Below, in pieces: positions 48,617 to 59,230 of a stretch of 64,000 nt of DNA. This DNA comes from Bin80 sp965220935 (GTDB lineage: Bacteria > Bacteroidota > Rhodothermia > Rhodothermales > Bin80). Both the position numbers and the translations under genes were made by a program. How positions within the stretch are numbered: position 1 is the first letter of the stretch; the number at the start of each line of letters is the position of its first letter. Under the pieces are notes generated by a model. It searched no databases, was not told the origin of the DNA, and was given only the letters and a program-made list of their open reading frames with translations. The stretch spans positions 3,472,001-3,536,000 of the forward strand of contig OZ244857.1 of assembly GCA_965220935.1 (NCBI GenBank), written 5' to 3'.

Positions 48617-49660
48617 TGCACGTCAAGCAGGTTGGCATCAGCACTCAACATATCGTAAAAACTCTGACATTTATGTTGTCAACGGCTTGCCAGAGATCAT
48701 TGTTCCACGAATTAATAAATTGGGAGATTATGCAAGTGTTGTATCTGAATTGATAAAGATTTTCGCAAATGTTACGGAGCTAGACGAGATGAGTGTGTAT
48801 CGCTCTCTTGTTACGACTGACCGTGATCTTATTCGTCTACGAGCCGGAAGTAGCCAAGATGGAAGCGTGGCCCTGAGTCAGAGTATGCAGCTTATTGAAG
48901 GTGCGCATGATATGTGATTGCTCTTTGGATGGAAACCCTAAGCCGGTTTATCGGGCAGGAGCGCTACAGATCTGCTCTCCAAGATCCACCTCGGCCAAAC
49001 AGAGCATGGGAGTTTTGTTACGACGCTACTAACTCCTATTTTGCCTCCACAGGTCCCTTCATTGTATCCAGACGGTCAAGAGAATAACCTTCCACTTGAG
49101 CGTTGCCTAACGGTCCAGTTAATGGAATCTCTCACAGCCCTCCATCGTGCTATTGAGCAAATAACCTTGGGTGACCGTCAAGCATTCACTGATGTCATCC
49201 AATTCGGAATAAGCGCGAATCTATGTGAGGCCATAGAGGGTATTGTCAGTTGCTTTCCTACACTGAATGTGAGTGCTTCGTGGACACAGAATTATCCGAT
49301 CACCCAACCATGGTCTCCAGTCCTTTTTCTAGCACTGATGCACCTCTGCTTAAAGAAGCAGGACGCGCATTCCGAATGCATGCACCACAATATGATGTTC
49401 GGCTACAAGGTTTCGTTAAATTACTCAAACGTGAAGATAAAGAAGACGATGCAATGATTCATTTGAAAACCATGGTTGATGGTAAAGAGCAGTCGGTCAC
49501 AATGCTATTAGAAACGCGCGACTATGAACGCGTCATCCAAGCGCATAAGGATCATGCAGCTGTCATTCTCTCTGGAGACCTTGAGCAAATGAATCAGCGA
49601 TGGCGACTACTGAATCCACAATTGATCGGAGTGCCGAACAGAGAGGAGAGTGATGCATAG

Positions 49661-50031
49661 AAAACTCAAGATCATATAGAAATCAACCATCACCACTGTT
49701 GACTCAATGTTCAATTCTCCACCCGTAACCGTGCGTCATCTCCTTTTGTGAAGGATAATCATGATTCACACTCGCAATACCCTACTGCCTGACTCGTCAG
49801 GATCCACAATATGCGATTGATTTGCATTCTTTCTCGCACCCGAACCTAGTGGTTTCTCTCATCAAGTGCCTGATCACAGATCAGTCAGTTGACTAACATT
49901 CCTCTCTGGGATGTAACCAGAGATTTGAGTGTCTTGACTCATCTAAATGTGGGTGCGCGCAGATACAATCAGATATTGAGTTCTCTCAAAACCGCGCTCA
50001 ACGATGGGGTCTGCAGGGTTGCACAGGAAAT
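49661..50031. other. Intergenic region with a possible short ORF
   Basis: No firm gene. A plus-strand frame at about 49890-50040 (from TTG, ~50 codons: LWDVTRDLSVLTHL, GARRYNQILSSLKTAL) looks protein-like and overlaps the end of the AAA gene by a few bases, but no family is recognised. Confidence 0.3.
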
Positions 50032-51156
50032 TCACTCATAGGCATAGTTAGAAATCAGCCAAGCACGCATGGACGGAATCGGTATGCTGTAGAGTTCATC
50101 TTGGCTGTGCAGAATTCCACGATTCACGGCTTTCTTAAAAAATCTCTTTGCTTTATCTGGATCGTTGTACTCCTGCGATAATGCTGTCTCAATATCTTCT
50201 TGGTAAAGTCCATCTCCAGTGTTTTGAATCAACCTTGCCAAGCTACCACGCTCTTTTACGCTGATCCCTTTTGCACGTTGTTTGTAGTAGGCTTCCCGTC
50301 TCTTGATTCCCAGTCTGTGTACAACTTCTAAGCCATCATGAGTCATTTCTCTTTGATCATTCTGGATCTGCTTTGCAGCAGCATCTCCATAGGCCGTGAT
50401 ATGCTGAGGCCAACCATATGTGTTTTGAGCAATGGCATCAACCCACTCATCAGGATTTCCCTTGGCACCACCCTCTTTGACTATCCAGTCCTGAATGACC
50501 GCACGCTCAGACTCTTTGTCCAGCGCCCCCAACTCCACAAAACATCCTCCCCTGAATCTTGAGACTCCCAGAGAGCTGAAGGCTGCTTCTGTCGTCCCGA
50601 GCCCTGCCGCTAGAAGAATGACTGACTTGTTTAACTCCCCGTTATGGATCGCTTCAAGCAAGTCACCTGCCTCATCAAATTGAGCTTTTGAGAGTTCGTT
50701 GGCATTTGACAGTCTCTGCGCTTCATCTAAAATAAGAAGGAGCGGTTTCCTTTTCCGTTTTTCAACGACGTTGAGACTCGTTGTTGAACGCGCAGGTTTA
50801 GATAGGGAGACTTCTGCCTTAAAAGCCTCCACAAGACTCACGGAAATGCTTCCAATCCCCGCCATCTTTCCAAAACCGAGAGATCGCAACATCTTTCCTT
50901 TGTCCCACAGGGCCCCTGTTTTAATTTTTACGACATCCCATCCATTGACAGTCGCCAATTTTTCGCACTGATCCAGCAAAGCCGTCTTTCCCACGCCTGG
51001 TGCACCCTGAATAAGAAAAGTAGTTCCATCCCTCTTTTTCTTTGCACGGACTAAAAGATCGCTAAAATCATGCAGAATTTGTGTCCGCCCATGAAAGTAT
51101 CTCGCGGGTCCACGGTCATTGACAATGTTTGAGTTTAGGGAAGATTTACCAGACAT
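50032..51156 (-). CDS. AAA/STAND-like ATPase, copy 2 of a local family
   Basis: 374 residues, paralogous to the protein at 28264-29439: DRGPARYFHGRTQIL, Walker A QGAPGVGKTALL, Walker B LLLILDEAQRL, VILLAAGLGTT, FVELGALDKESERAVIQDW, C-terminal winged-helix region and the tail LYSIPIPSMRAW. The N-terminal and tail motifs are shared almost word for word, which points to one narrow family. There is no partner gene in a common operon. Function unknown; a switch-type NTPase is likely. Confidence 0.7.
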   Translation of the reverse strand: MSGKSSLNSNIVNDRGPARYFHGRTQILHDFSDLLVRAKKKRDGTTFLIQGAPGVGKTALLDQCEKLATVNGWDVVKIKTGALWDKGKMLRSLGFGKMAGIGSISVSLVEAFKAEVSLSKPARSTTSLNVVEKRKRKPLLLILDEAQRLSNANELSKAQFDEAGDLLEAIHNGELNKSVILLAAGLGTTEAAFSSLGVSRFRGGCFVELGALDKESERAVIQDWIVKEGGAKGNPDEWVDAIAQNTYGWPQHITAYGDAAAKQIQNDQREMTHDGLEVVHRLGIKRREAYYKQRAKGISVKERGSLARLIQNTGDGLYQEDIETALSQEYNDPDKAKRFFKKAVNRGILHSQDELYSIPIPSMRAWLISNYAYE

Positions 51157-51627
51157 AATTCAGATATGATTCAAACATATTGTGTTGGACACACTTTAGT
51201 CTTCAATGGTTCCAAAAACCTGATCGGTAATGGACTTGGTTCATCTGGGTTTTTCGAGAGAGGCCCGTTCACCCTTGAGACGACCTCCCCGCGCTACCAG
51301 ATATTCCTTTTTTATACTTGCAACATTGTAAGAACCGCTCCCTAAATCTTTGCCACTCTCACAGCTACATCTCGGGCATATAGACTTGCCCTCATGTTTC
51401 AAGACAGCTTGCATTGAAAGAGCATCATACCTAACACCGTAATTAATATCCCCAACCTTAGACCTTGATCTTTATTAGAGGCATTGGTGAATGATGGGTA
51501 TTATTAAAGCCCCTAATGAGCGTCAACTTCTTACATTTGAATATAGTATAAATTTATTTACCGCCCAGATATTTCATAGTTCCGAGGCAAAAGGTATCGC
51601 AGTGCAACCTCCATGAAAGTGTTTCTG
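51157..51627. other. Intergenic region with a possible TnpB C-terminal relic
   Basis: On the minus strand at 51414-51241, a 57-codon frame (ICPRCSCESGKDLG, NVASIKKEYL, LKGERASLEKP) resembles the zinc-ribbon tail of TnpB proteins. The remaining bases show no gene. The promoter of the AAA ATPase gene must lie just upstream of 51156. Confidence 0.3.
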
Positions 51628-52962
51628 TTACTCATCAGATTTTCTGGGTAATTTCAAATCTTTATAGCCATCCAATAAGCGCTCAAGTTCACCGTAGCGA
51701 TCACCAGAGATCCGATAGTGGACATGAAGAGCATTTTCCTGTGTGAATGCTCCATTGTTGGTCACTTGAACCAAGGTTTGATCAACGACTTCCCCCAAGC
51801 TTTGAATCACCGCCAATGTGCGTCCATCTGTCACAGGAACGAGCGCTGTACCCTCTACTTCAGATCCCTTAATCATCTCTTCAACCCGGCGGGTCAGAGC
51901 CTTGAGTCCTATCCCGCGTAAGGCAGCAATCTGAATTGCTTCTGGGAGCTCTTCTCGCAATGCGGCTAAGAGTTCTGAGGGAGACTCAAGCGCATCAATC
52001 TTATTCAAAACCAATAATGTGGGAATTTCTAATGCGCCTATGTCTCGGAGAGTTTGACGAACTACAATCATCTGTTGTTCAAAGTTTGGATGTGATACAC
52101 TCACGACATGGAGTAACAAATCACTCTGACGCACCTCGTCAAGCGTACTCTTAAAACTTTCAATCAATTTATGGGGTAGTTTTCGGATGAAGCCAACTGT
52201 ATCAGAGAGTAAGACCGTGGTCGTTGACGATAGCTTCCATTGGCGCGTGGTGGCATCCAATGTCGCAAAGAGCTGATCCTCGGCCAAGACATCACTCTGA
52301 GACAAAGCATTCATAAGGGTTGATTTTCCTGCATTTGTATACCCGACAAGCGAAACTCTACGGTACTTTTCTCTGCGCTGCCGCTGAGTCATTCGTTGTT
52401 GATCTATACGACTAAGCCGCTCACGGAGCACGGCCATCCGTTGACCGATCAGCCTGCGGTCTGTCTCGATCTGCGTCTCTCCTGGGCCGCGTGTGCCAAT
52501 CCCTCCCTGCTGTCGTGAAAGGTGCGTCCACTGCCGGGTTAGCCTTGTACGAAGGTAGTCCAGCTGTGCCAGTTCTACCTGTGTCTTCGCCACGGCCGTC
52601 TTAGCACGATGAGCAAAGATATCTAAAATGAGTTGAGAACGATCAATCAATTTACAACCAATGAGTCGTTCAAGATTTCGGACCTGGTTGGGGCTTAACT
52701 CGTCATCAAATAATATTGTGGTAATCTTGCGTTCTTGAACAATCTCCGCAAGTTCTTTCACTTTTCCTGAACCAATATAGGTCGCTGGGTTGGGTTTTTG
52801 TAACACCTGAATGACCTGTCCAGAGACCATCGCTCCTGCCGTTTCCGCTAGTTGCGCTAATTCATTCAATGACTCATGTCCACTAGCTTTTTCACGGACC
52901 GCGCTGACAAGCAAGACTGTTTCTTGCTCCGGCTCGGTCGTTAAATGAAATTTTTGCCCCAT
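51628..52962 (-). CDS. hflX: Ribosome-associated GTPase HflX
   Basis: 444 residues. The N-terminal HflX domain has TIQVLQKPNPATYIGSGKV-like features (AGAMVSGQVIQV, TTILFDDELSPNQVRNLE, GTRGPGETQIETDRR). The G domain has VGYTNAGKSTLMNAL, DTVGFIRKLPH and NKID. HflX splits stalled or hibernating ribosomes under stress. It lies 3 bases downstream of the BatA-like gene on the same strand, so the two are co-transcribed. Confidence 0.93.
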   Translation of the reverse strand: MGQKFHLTTEPEQETVLLVSAVREKASGHESLNELAQLAETAGAMVSGQVIQVLQKPNPATYIGSGKVKELAEIVQERKITTILFDDELSPNQVRNLERLIGCKLIDRSQLILDIFAHRAKTAVAKTQVELAQLDYLRTRLTRQWTHLSRQQGGIGTRGPGETQIETDRRLIGQRMAVLRERLSRIDQQRMTQRQRREKYRRVSLVGYTNAGKSTLMNALSQSDVLAEDQLFATLDATTRQWKLSSTTTVLLSDTVGFIRKLPHKLIESFKSTLDEVRQSDLLLHVVSVSHPNFEQQMIVVRQTLRDIGALEIPTLLVLNKIDALESPSELLAALREELPEAIQIAALRGIGLKALTRRVEEMIKGSEVEGTALVPVTDGRTLAVIQSLGEVVDQTLVQVTNNGAFTQENALHVHYRISGDRYGELERLLDGYKDLKLPRKSDE

Positions 52963-52965
52963 CCT

Positions 52966-54990
52966 TCAATGATTTTTCCAGCGTGATGCAAGCATCATCT
53001 CTGCAACCAAAAGCAGGAGGGCAAGCACTAGAAAGTGACGCCACAGTTCTATTCCTACTCTCGCCACCGTTATCGCTTCACCAATCTGATGCTGTGATTC
53101 AACCTCAAGTAGGCCTACCTGAGTTCCTAAGACTTCACCAAGGATTTCACTCGCCTCTGTCGGGGTAAAAAATGATAGGCGAGATTCTGCAGGGTCAAGT
53201 CCAACACTCACAAAGTGCATCACATCTTCACCGTCATATAACTTAGCAATCCCTGGTGTCTCAGATTTTATATCTACCATCCTTGCACCAAATACCTGCC
53301 TCTGCTGTGGGATATATTGAGATCCGTCAGGCAGTGCAATGGTAATGCTTCGTTCAACTGATGGAATTCGTATGGTTGACGGCTGGCCCACTATGAAATG
53401 CTCGCCCTGCACGGGTCCAGCGGCGGAGAGATAATGAGCTGCGCGGTACATCAATGGCACAAACAGTCCACGAACTGGCAGATCACTCCATGAAACCTCA
53501 GGCGCAACACTCAGAAAAAAAGCTCGGCCTTGATCATACTGAATTTCTTGTAACAATGGGGCGCCTCCCAATAGGGTGATGAGTGTCTGCTCTGTTGCTC
53601 GTCCTGAAATATAGCGAACCGATCGGTAAACGCTGACAGACTCAAGTCGCTGAACTTGCTCTGAATCCTCAAAGACCCCTTCAAACAGCGGATGATCAAA
53701 GTCTGCGAACATAATGGACGTTTGAGATGCTTGCGTTTCTATACGCCCTGCATTCAGGGCAGATAAAAGAGTGTTAACAGGGGCCTCATCAATGCCAGGA
53801 AACACAAATAGACCTCCGCCATTTTGAACATATCTTTGAAGTTTCAATAGTTCTCCGCTACTGAGTTGATCAGGGCCTATCACAAAAACTGCAGAGTATT
53901 GGCTTAGTGGCGCGGTCGCAAGATCACTCTGGGCAGCGATCACGGTTTGGATGGCCGCATCCCCAGAAGAAAGCGCGAGCTCTATGTGTCGGGTCTGGGC
54001 CGTTTGTCCATGAATCAAAAGAATGATTCTCTCCTCTGGAATATGTACCGAAAAATAGCGCTTATTATCATCAACAAATGCATCATCCTCACTGACTACA
54101 GATCCCTCAATCCATCCCCTCGTCGGCGCTTCCGCGCGAAGAAATACCTGTACAGGGACATTTGAAGGAAGTGAGACACTGGTTTGTGCGACATGCGTTT
54201 GATTCAAATATAAACTCACAGCATGGTTGTTCCTTGCGGCTTCTCCATAGTTGACAAGGACCGCTTCTACCTCAATGGGAGAGCCCTGATCTACGATATG
54301 GCTCGTCACGCGGGTAGATTCAATTCCAACATTAGGCATCGTTTCAGAACTCCCCACGGGAACTAAAATGACCTGAACATCTTCACTGACCGATAATGAA
54401 TCAGACAGTGTCGTCTGTTGCAAATCCCCAATGTAATAGATGGTCCTATTGAGGTGAATCGCCTGCTCTGAAAGCAATTCAGCAGCGCGGCGGATCGTCG
54501 AAGATGCAGATTCGGTTCCATAAACAGGATTCAGATCGTCAAGCGCGCTGACAGGATCTAGTCCAGGGGCATGTGATCGCATCATAAAGACTTCATCGTC
54601 TGCATCTACAGAATTAATGATTGCCTGTGCAACGGATTTTGCTTGCGCAAAGCGACTGCCTTGTGAATCTCGTTGCATCATTGACAGGGTCGCGTCCAAG
54701 GCGATCACTATTGAGACATTGGCCTGACCAAGAAACTGTGTTGCCGAGGATCCCACCATCGTTGGACGCGCAAAAACGAAAATTAGTGCGCACAAAGCAA
54801 GCGTTCTCACAATGAGGAGTAGCCAATTACGCAGTTTTAATCGCTGCATTGTCGTATGCTGTAGCGACTGTAATAACGCAAGAGAACTGTAGTCCAGTTT
54901 CTGTGGCCTGCGAAAATTGAACAGATGTACCACGAGAGGAAGAGCCGCAACGACTAACCCTATCAAAATGAGAGGATTGACAAAAATCAT
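52966..54990 (-). CDS. BatA-like membrane protein with VWA domain
   Basis: 674 residues. The N-terminus (FVNPLILIGLVVAALPLVVH, LFNFRRPQKLDYSSLALL) is the BatA/aerotolerance N-terminal membrane region typical of Bacteroidota. A second helix and a VWA domain with a degenerate MIDAS (IVIALDATLSMMQ) follow. The middle region (~300-560) resembles a glutamine-amidotransferase-like fold (YVQNGGGLFVFPG), and a final hydrophobic helix lies near 650-670. It is probably an envelope protein; the exact role is unknown. Confidence 0.8.
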   Translation of the reverse strand: MIFVNPLILIGLVVAALPLVVHLFNFRRPQKLDYSSLALLQSLQHTTMQRLKLRNWLLLIVRTLALCALIFVFARPTMVGSSATQFLGQANVSIVIALDATLSMMQRDSQGSRFAQAKSVAQAIINSVDADDEVFMMRSHAPGLDPVSALDDLNPVYGTESASSTIRRAAELLSEQAIHLNRTIYYIGDLQQTTLSDSLSVSEDVQVILVPVGSSETMPNVGIESTRVTSHIVDQGSPIEVEAVLVNYGEAARNNHAVSLYLNQTHVAQTSVSLPSNVPVQVFLRAEAPTRGWIEGSVVSEDDAFVDDNKRYFSVHIPEERIILLIHGQTAQTRHIELALSSGDAAIQTVIAAQSDLATAPLSQYSAVFVIGPDQLSSGELLKLQRYVQNGGGLFVFPGIDEAPVNTLLSALNAGRIETQASQTSIMFADFDHPLFEGVFEDSEQVQRLESVSVYRSVRYISGRATEQTLITLLGGAPLLQEIQYDQGRAFFLSVAPEVSWSDLPVRGLFVPLMYRAAHYLSAAGPVQGEHFIVGQPSTIRIPSVERSITIALPDGSQYIPQQRQVFGARMVDIKSETPGIAKLYDGEDVMHFVSVGLDPAESRLSFFTPTEASEILGEVLGTQVGLLEVESQHQIGEAITVARVGIELWRHFLVLALLLLVAEMMLASRWKNH

Positions 54991-55094
54991 TTATTGGGAA
55001 GACTCCCAGACTTGTCCGTGTCTTATTATTGGCGCCTGAACTTGTTCCGAGAGCAATTTTACCACTTGTGCGTTTAAGCGTCAATCTTGCTGAT

Positions 55095-57922
55095 ATGTCT
55101 ATACAAAGCCCCCGAGATTTTATTACCGTTCGCGGAGCCCGACAGCACAACCTGAAAGGCTTTGATGTCGTGCTCCCTAAACGTCGCTTAGTCGTCGTCA
55201 CGGGACCTTCTGGATCGGGTAAATCAAGTCTAGCCTTTGACACCATCTTCGCAGAAGGACAGCGCCGGTATATGGAGAGTCTTAGCTCCTATGCACGCCA
55301 GTTTCTTGAGCGCATGGATAAACCTGATGTAGAAACCATCACAGGGCTATCTCCCGCCATTGCCATTGAGCAGCGTGTCCTTGGCAAAAACCCGCGCTCG
55401 ACTGTTGCAACACAAACCGAAATCTATGATCATCTACGGATGCTCTATGCGCAGATTGGACGAGTTATTTCACCTATCAGCGGGCGAGAGGTGTTTCGTG
55501 ATACTCCTCGTTCCATCGCCAACACCTTACAGTCTCAGCTCGCCGACGGGACGCGGTTTTATTTAGCATTCCCGATACTAAACACTTCAGAATACCTTAA
55601 TGGAGATGTTGAACCGTTTTTGCGAAGAGGATTTCATCGTGCCATTGGTCTGATTGGCGATCAATTGGAGCTGATTGATTTGAGTGAATCTGGAGAACGA
55701 TTGCTCTCTAATGACTTTGACGCGCAATTCGTCGTTGTTGATCGTCTGATCGCTCGCAAAGATGATGACAAGGCTGCGGGCCGGATTGCCGATTCCGTTG
55801 AGACGGCTTATGGCGAAGCGGCCGGGATGTGTACGGTCATTGTGCCTTCCACAGAATCCAAACATACCGTTGAAACGACCCTCGATTTTTCTTGGCATCT
55901 TGAACTAGACGGATTAGAGTTCATCGCGCCCAATGCCAGACTATTTTCGTTTAGTAGCCCACTGGGGGCCTGCAAATCATGTAATGGTTATGGACGATCT
56001 CGGGCATTGATCCAAATTTAGTGATCCCATCTCCGAGGCTTTCCCTTGAGCAAGGCGCTGTCAAGCCACTAGAAGGGCAGTCATGGTCTGAGTTTAAACA
56101 GGAATTACTTGACTGCGCGTCAAACCATGGTATTGACGTTACCATACCGTACGAACGTCTCTCAGACTCCGAAAAATACATTCTATGGCATGGAGACTCC
56201 ACCTATGATGGCATTTTCGGGTTCTTCAAGTACCTGAGCAAAAACACCTATCGCAGTGGCTATCGCTTTCATAACTCTCGGTTCATGGGCTTTGGGGAGT
56301 GTTATGAATGCGGGGGCTCACGCCTGCGCCCTGAGGCCCTCTATGTTCAAGTTGGAGGTAAGCATATCGGGCAAGTTGTCAACTTGACCATTCAGGAGGC
56401 GTTTGACTTCTTTGAAACCCTTAGCCTTACCGCTTACGAACAGGAGGCTTCTGCGATTTTGATTCATGAAATCAAAAAACGTCTCCGTTTTTTGATTGAT
56501 GTAGGACTCCATTATATCACCTTGGGGCGGCTCTCAGAGACGCTCAGTGGGGGAGAAAGCCAACGAATTCGCCTCGCGACTGCTCTGGGAAGCGCACTCG
56601 TTGGCGCACTCTATGTCCTTGATGAGCCAACCATTGGACTCCACACCCGCGACACGCTCCGCTTGGTCAAAATCCTCAAGCGCATGCGAGACATCGGAAA
56701 TACCGTCATTGTCGTTGAGCACGACCCTGATGTCATCCGTAATGCTGACCACATCATTGACCTTGGACCAAAATCGGGGATCGACGGGGGCGAACTCATC
56801 TTTGAGGGAGATATTGATGCATTACTGCAAGATGAAACATCCCGGACGGGGGCATTTATTCGTGGTCATGAGTCCATTCCTATTCCACAAAAACGCCGAA
56901 CACCGAACTGGGAGCGGTCTGTGATGATCAAAGGCGCATCTGCGAATAACCTGAAGAACCTTGATATACAATTCCCCTTGGAAGTCATTACTTGCGTGGC
57001 TGGAGTCAGTGGATCAGGTAAGTCTTCCCTCGTTAACGAAATTCTATATCGTGGACTCAAAGATAGATTTGAACCTCTGCAATCCTCCACTACGGAATCC
57101 CTTCCGTATAAATCTATTCATGTTCACTTTAGCGCCAATGGCGTTCGGATCGTTGATCAATCACCGATCGGTCGATCTTCTCGGTCTAACCCTGTCACGT
57201 ATGTCAACGCATTTGATAATATTCGCCTACTGTTTTCCCGGACTGAACAAGCCATGGTGCACAATTATGAGCCGGGGTTTTTCTCGTTCAATGTTCCTGG
57301 TGGACGCTGTGAAGAGTGCTCTGGCGAGGGCACCATAAAAGTAGAAATGCAGTTTTTAGCCGACCTCTATCTCCCCTGTGACGAATGTAATGGCACACGG
57401 TACAGTGATCAGGCGCTTCAAATTTTATATAACGGAAAAAATATCCATGATGTCTTGAATATGACCGTGGATGAAGCCCTTGAGTTTTTCGGTGATCAAA
57501 CTCGTCTGTGCGAGTTACTTACGCCATTGAAAACCATTGGATTGGGCTATCTGAAGTTGGGACAACCTGCTCCGACCCTTTCGGGGGGTGAGGCGCAACG
57601 AATCAAGCTTGCAAGTTGTCTCGCCCAGCCTTCTAACTACAGAATTATCTATATCTTTGACGAACCAACGACAGGACTACATTATGTTGATGTTGAAAAA
57701 CTCATCAATGCATTTCAACAACTTGCAGAAGCCAACCATACCGTGATCATCATTGAGCACAACCTTGACACGCTCAAATGTGCAGATCATATCATAGATC
57801 TGGGGCCTGAGGGTGGTGACGCTGGTGGTCATATTGTTGCTCGTGGAACTCCTGAGGAAATCGCACAGATACCAGAAAGTTATACGGGGCAATTTTTGGC
57901 TCCATTGTTGAACCGCGAGTGA
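55095..57922 (+). pseudogene. uvrA: UvrA, excinuclease ABC subunit A, split by one frameshift
   Basis: Two frames (55095-56021 and 56021-57922) add up to ~941 residues, the normal UvrA length. The first has Walker A GPSGSGKS and ends at CKSCNGYGR; the second has the signature LSGGESQRIRLA, zinc finger CEECSGEGTIK...CDECNG, the second Walker A GVSGSGKSSL and LSGGEAQRIKLA. The family expects GYGRxxGIDPNLVIP at the join. The DNA near 56000-56006 is one base short, so the first frame stops after RALIQI. It could be real inactivation, a programmed shift or an assembly error. The start is ATG 55095 (MSIQSPRDF). Confidence 0.9.
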
Positions 57923-57974
57923 CTTTTTTATACTTCGCCGCGTCTTCACTGGGTGATGTTCCATCATTACTCAC

Positions 57975-59228
57975 ATGCTTCCTTTTACTGATGTGCCTGA
58001 ACATGCACCCGTCGCTGGCCGGAGAATTGCACTCTTTGCAGGCGCTTATAACCATATTTCGGATGGTGTTGCTCTGACATTAAACCGTCTCGTTGACTAC
58101 TTAGAGAGTCGCGGTGCCGAAGTACTCATTTTTGCGCCAACGAGCCAAAAGCCGCCAGCCTTTGCGCATAATGGGACTCTGATTTCCATTCCCTCCATTG
58201 CTTTTCCAGGCCGAAGCGACTACCGTTTGACCGTTGGAATTTCTAAAAAGGGATGGGCACGGCTTGAGGCCTTCAGTCCAGATTTAGTCCACATTGCGAC
58301 CCCAGACTATGCAGGGGCGCAGGCATTGAAGTGGGCCAAATCTCATCATGTCCCTGTTGTATCCTCTTACCACACGCACTTTGCATCCTATCTGAAGTAT
58401 TTCGCATCCTACAATCCACTGTATCGGATTGACCTCATTGAAAACACGGCATGGCGATACGGGCGCTGGTTCTACAGTCAAGTTGAACATGTCTATGTTC
58501 CTTCTCCCAGTATTGCCGACAAGCTACGTAAGCATGGCATTGCCAATGGTCTGCGGATCTGGGCACGTGGGGTGGATACCGACCGGTTTAGCCCCCGTCA
58601 TCGGAGTCAGCAGTGGCGCTCTGAGCATGGCTTTGACGAAAGCGATATTATTGTGTCCTATGTTGGAAGACTGGTTTGGGAGAAAAATCTATCCGTCTTT
58701 GCCAATGTCTTAAAAGACCTAACGGATCAGGGAATTCCCCATCGCTCACTAGTGGTTGGCGATGGCCCTGCACGAAATGTTCTGGTTGATCAACTCACCG
58801 ACACCGTGTTCACAGGCCCTCTTGAAGGCCATCAGCTCGCAACGGCCTATGCGTCTAGTGACATTTTCCTATTTCCCAGTGAAACTGAAACCTTTGGCAA
58901 TGTCACGCTGGAAGCCATGGCCTCTGGTCTTCCGACCGTCTGTGCGAATGCCAGCGGTAGTGATCTACTGGTACTTCCTGAGCAGACGGGCTATTTGATG
59001 CCGCCTCATGACACCTCCGCCTTTGTGAGTGCTATCAAGCGACTTGTTGTAAACGATACGCTTCGTAAACAGCTGGGAAAGGCCGCTCGGGAGCGCTCAT
59101 TTCAATTTGAATGGAATCATGTCATGGGGCACTTGTCGTGTTACTACGAAGAAATCTGGAGTGACTCTGAGACCTACGGGCCGGGCCTCTCTGGAACTGG
59201 TGCCTCACTCCAGAAAGCTGTTGTGTAG
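57975..59228 (+). CDS. GT4-family glycosyltransferase (alpha-mannosyltransferase-like)
   Basis: 417 residues with a GT-B fold. The N-terminal domain has ALFAGAYNHISDGVALTLNR, a GxY-type start, and SYHTHFASYLKYF. The C-terminal domain has VGRLVWEKNLSVF, GDGPAR and FPSETETFGNVTLEAMASG, the EX7E nucleotide-sugar motif. It is similar to GDP-mannose-dependent MgtA/PimB enzymes. It is 2 bases upstream of another GT4, so they form a pair for surface glycan or glycolipid synthesis. Confidence 0.87.
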   Translation: MLPFTDVPEHAPVAGRRIALFAGAYNHISDGVALTLNRLVDYLESRGAEVLIFAPTSQKPPAFAHNGTLISIPSIAFPGRSDYRLTVGISKKGWARLEAFSPDLVHIATPDYAGAQALKWAKSHHVPVVSSYHTHFASYLKYFASYNPLYRIDLIENTAWRYGRWFYSQVEHVYVPSPSIADKLRKHGIANGLRIWARGVDTDRFSPRHRSQQWRSEHGFDESDIIVSYVGRLVWEKNLSVFANVLKDLTDQGIPHRSLVVGDGPARNVLVDQLTDTVFTGPLEGHQLATAYASSDIFLFPSETETFGNVTLEAMASGLPTVCANASGSDLLVLPEQTGYLMPPHDTSAFVSAIKRLVVNDTLRKQLGKAARERSFQFEWNHVMGHLSCYYEEIWSDSETYGPGLSGTGASLQKAVV

Positions 59229-59230
59229 TT

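Larger units (their letters stand above)
46817..49660 (+). pseudogene. Unrecognised ~400-residue partner gene, split by an IS and frameshifted
   Basis: The first 26 codons (MRVNIQDREALLAVPP to ARQA) end at the IS4-like element at 46896. The frame resumes at 48617 with ARQAGWHQHSTYRKNSD, LGDYASVVSELIKI, MSVYRSLVTTDRDLIRLRAG, meets a TGA at 48915, and continues as KIHLGQTEHGSFVTTLL, GISANLCEAIEG and, after another shift near 49260-49320, LLKEAGRAFRMHAPQ to 49660. I do not recognise the family. It overlapped the DUF4365 gene by one base (TAATG) before disruption, so the two probably acted together. Confidence 0.6.

Noticed and set aside
56000..56021. Programmed frameshift in uvrA
   Set aside because: No classic slippery heptamer or downstream structure seen, and UvrA is not known to use frameshifting.
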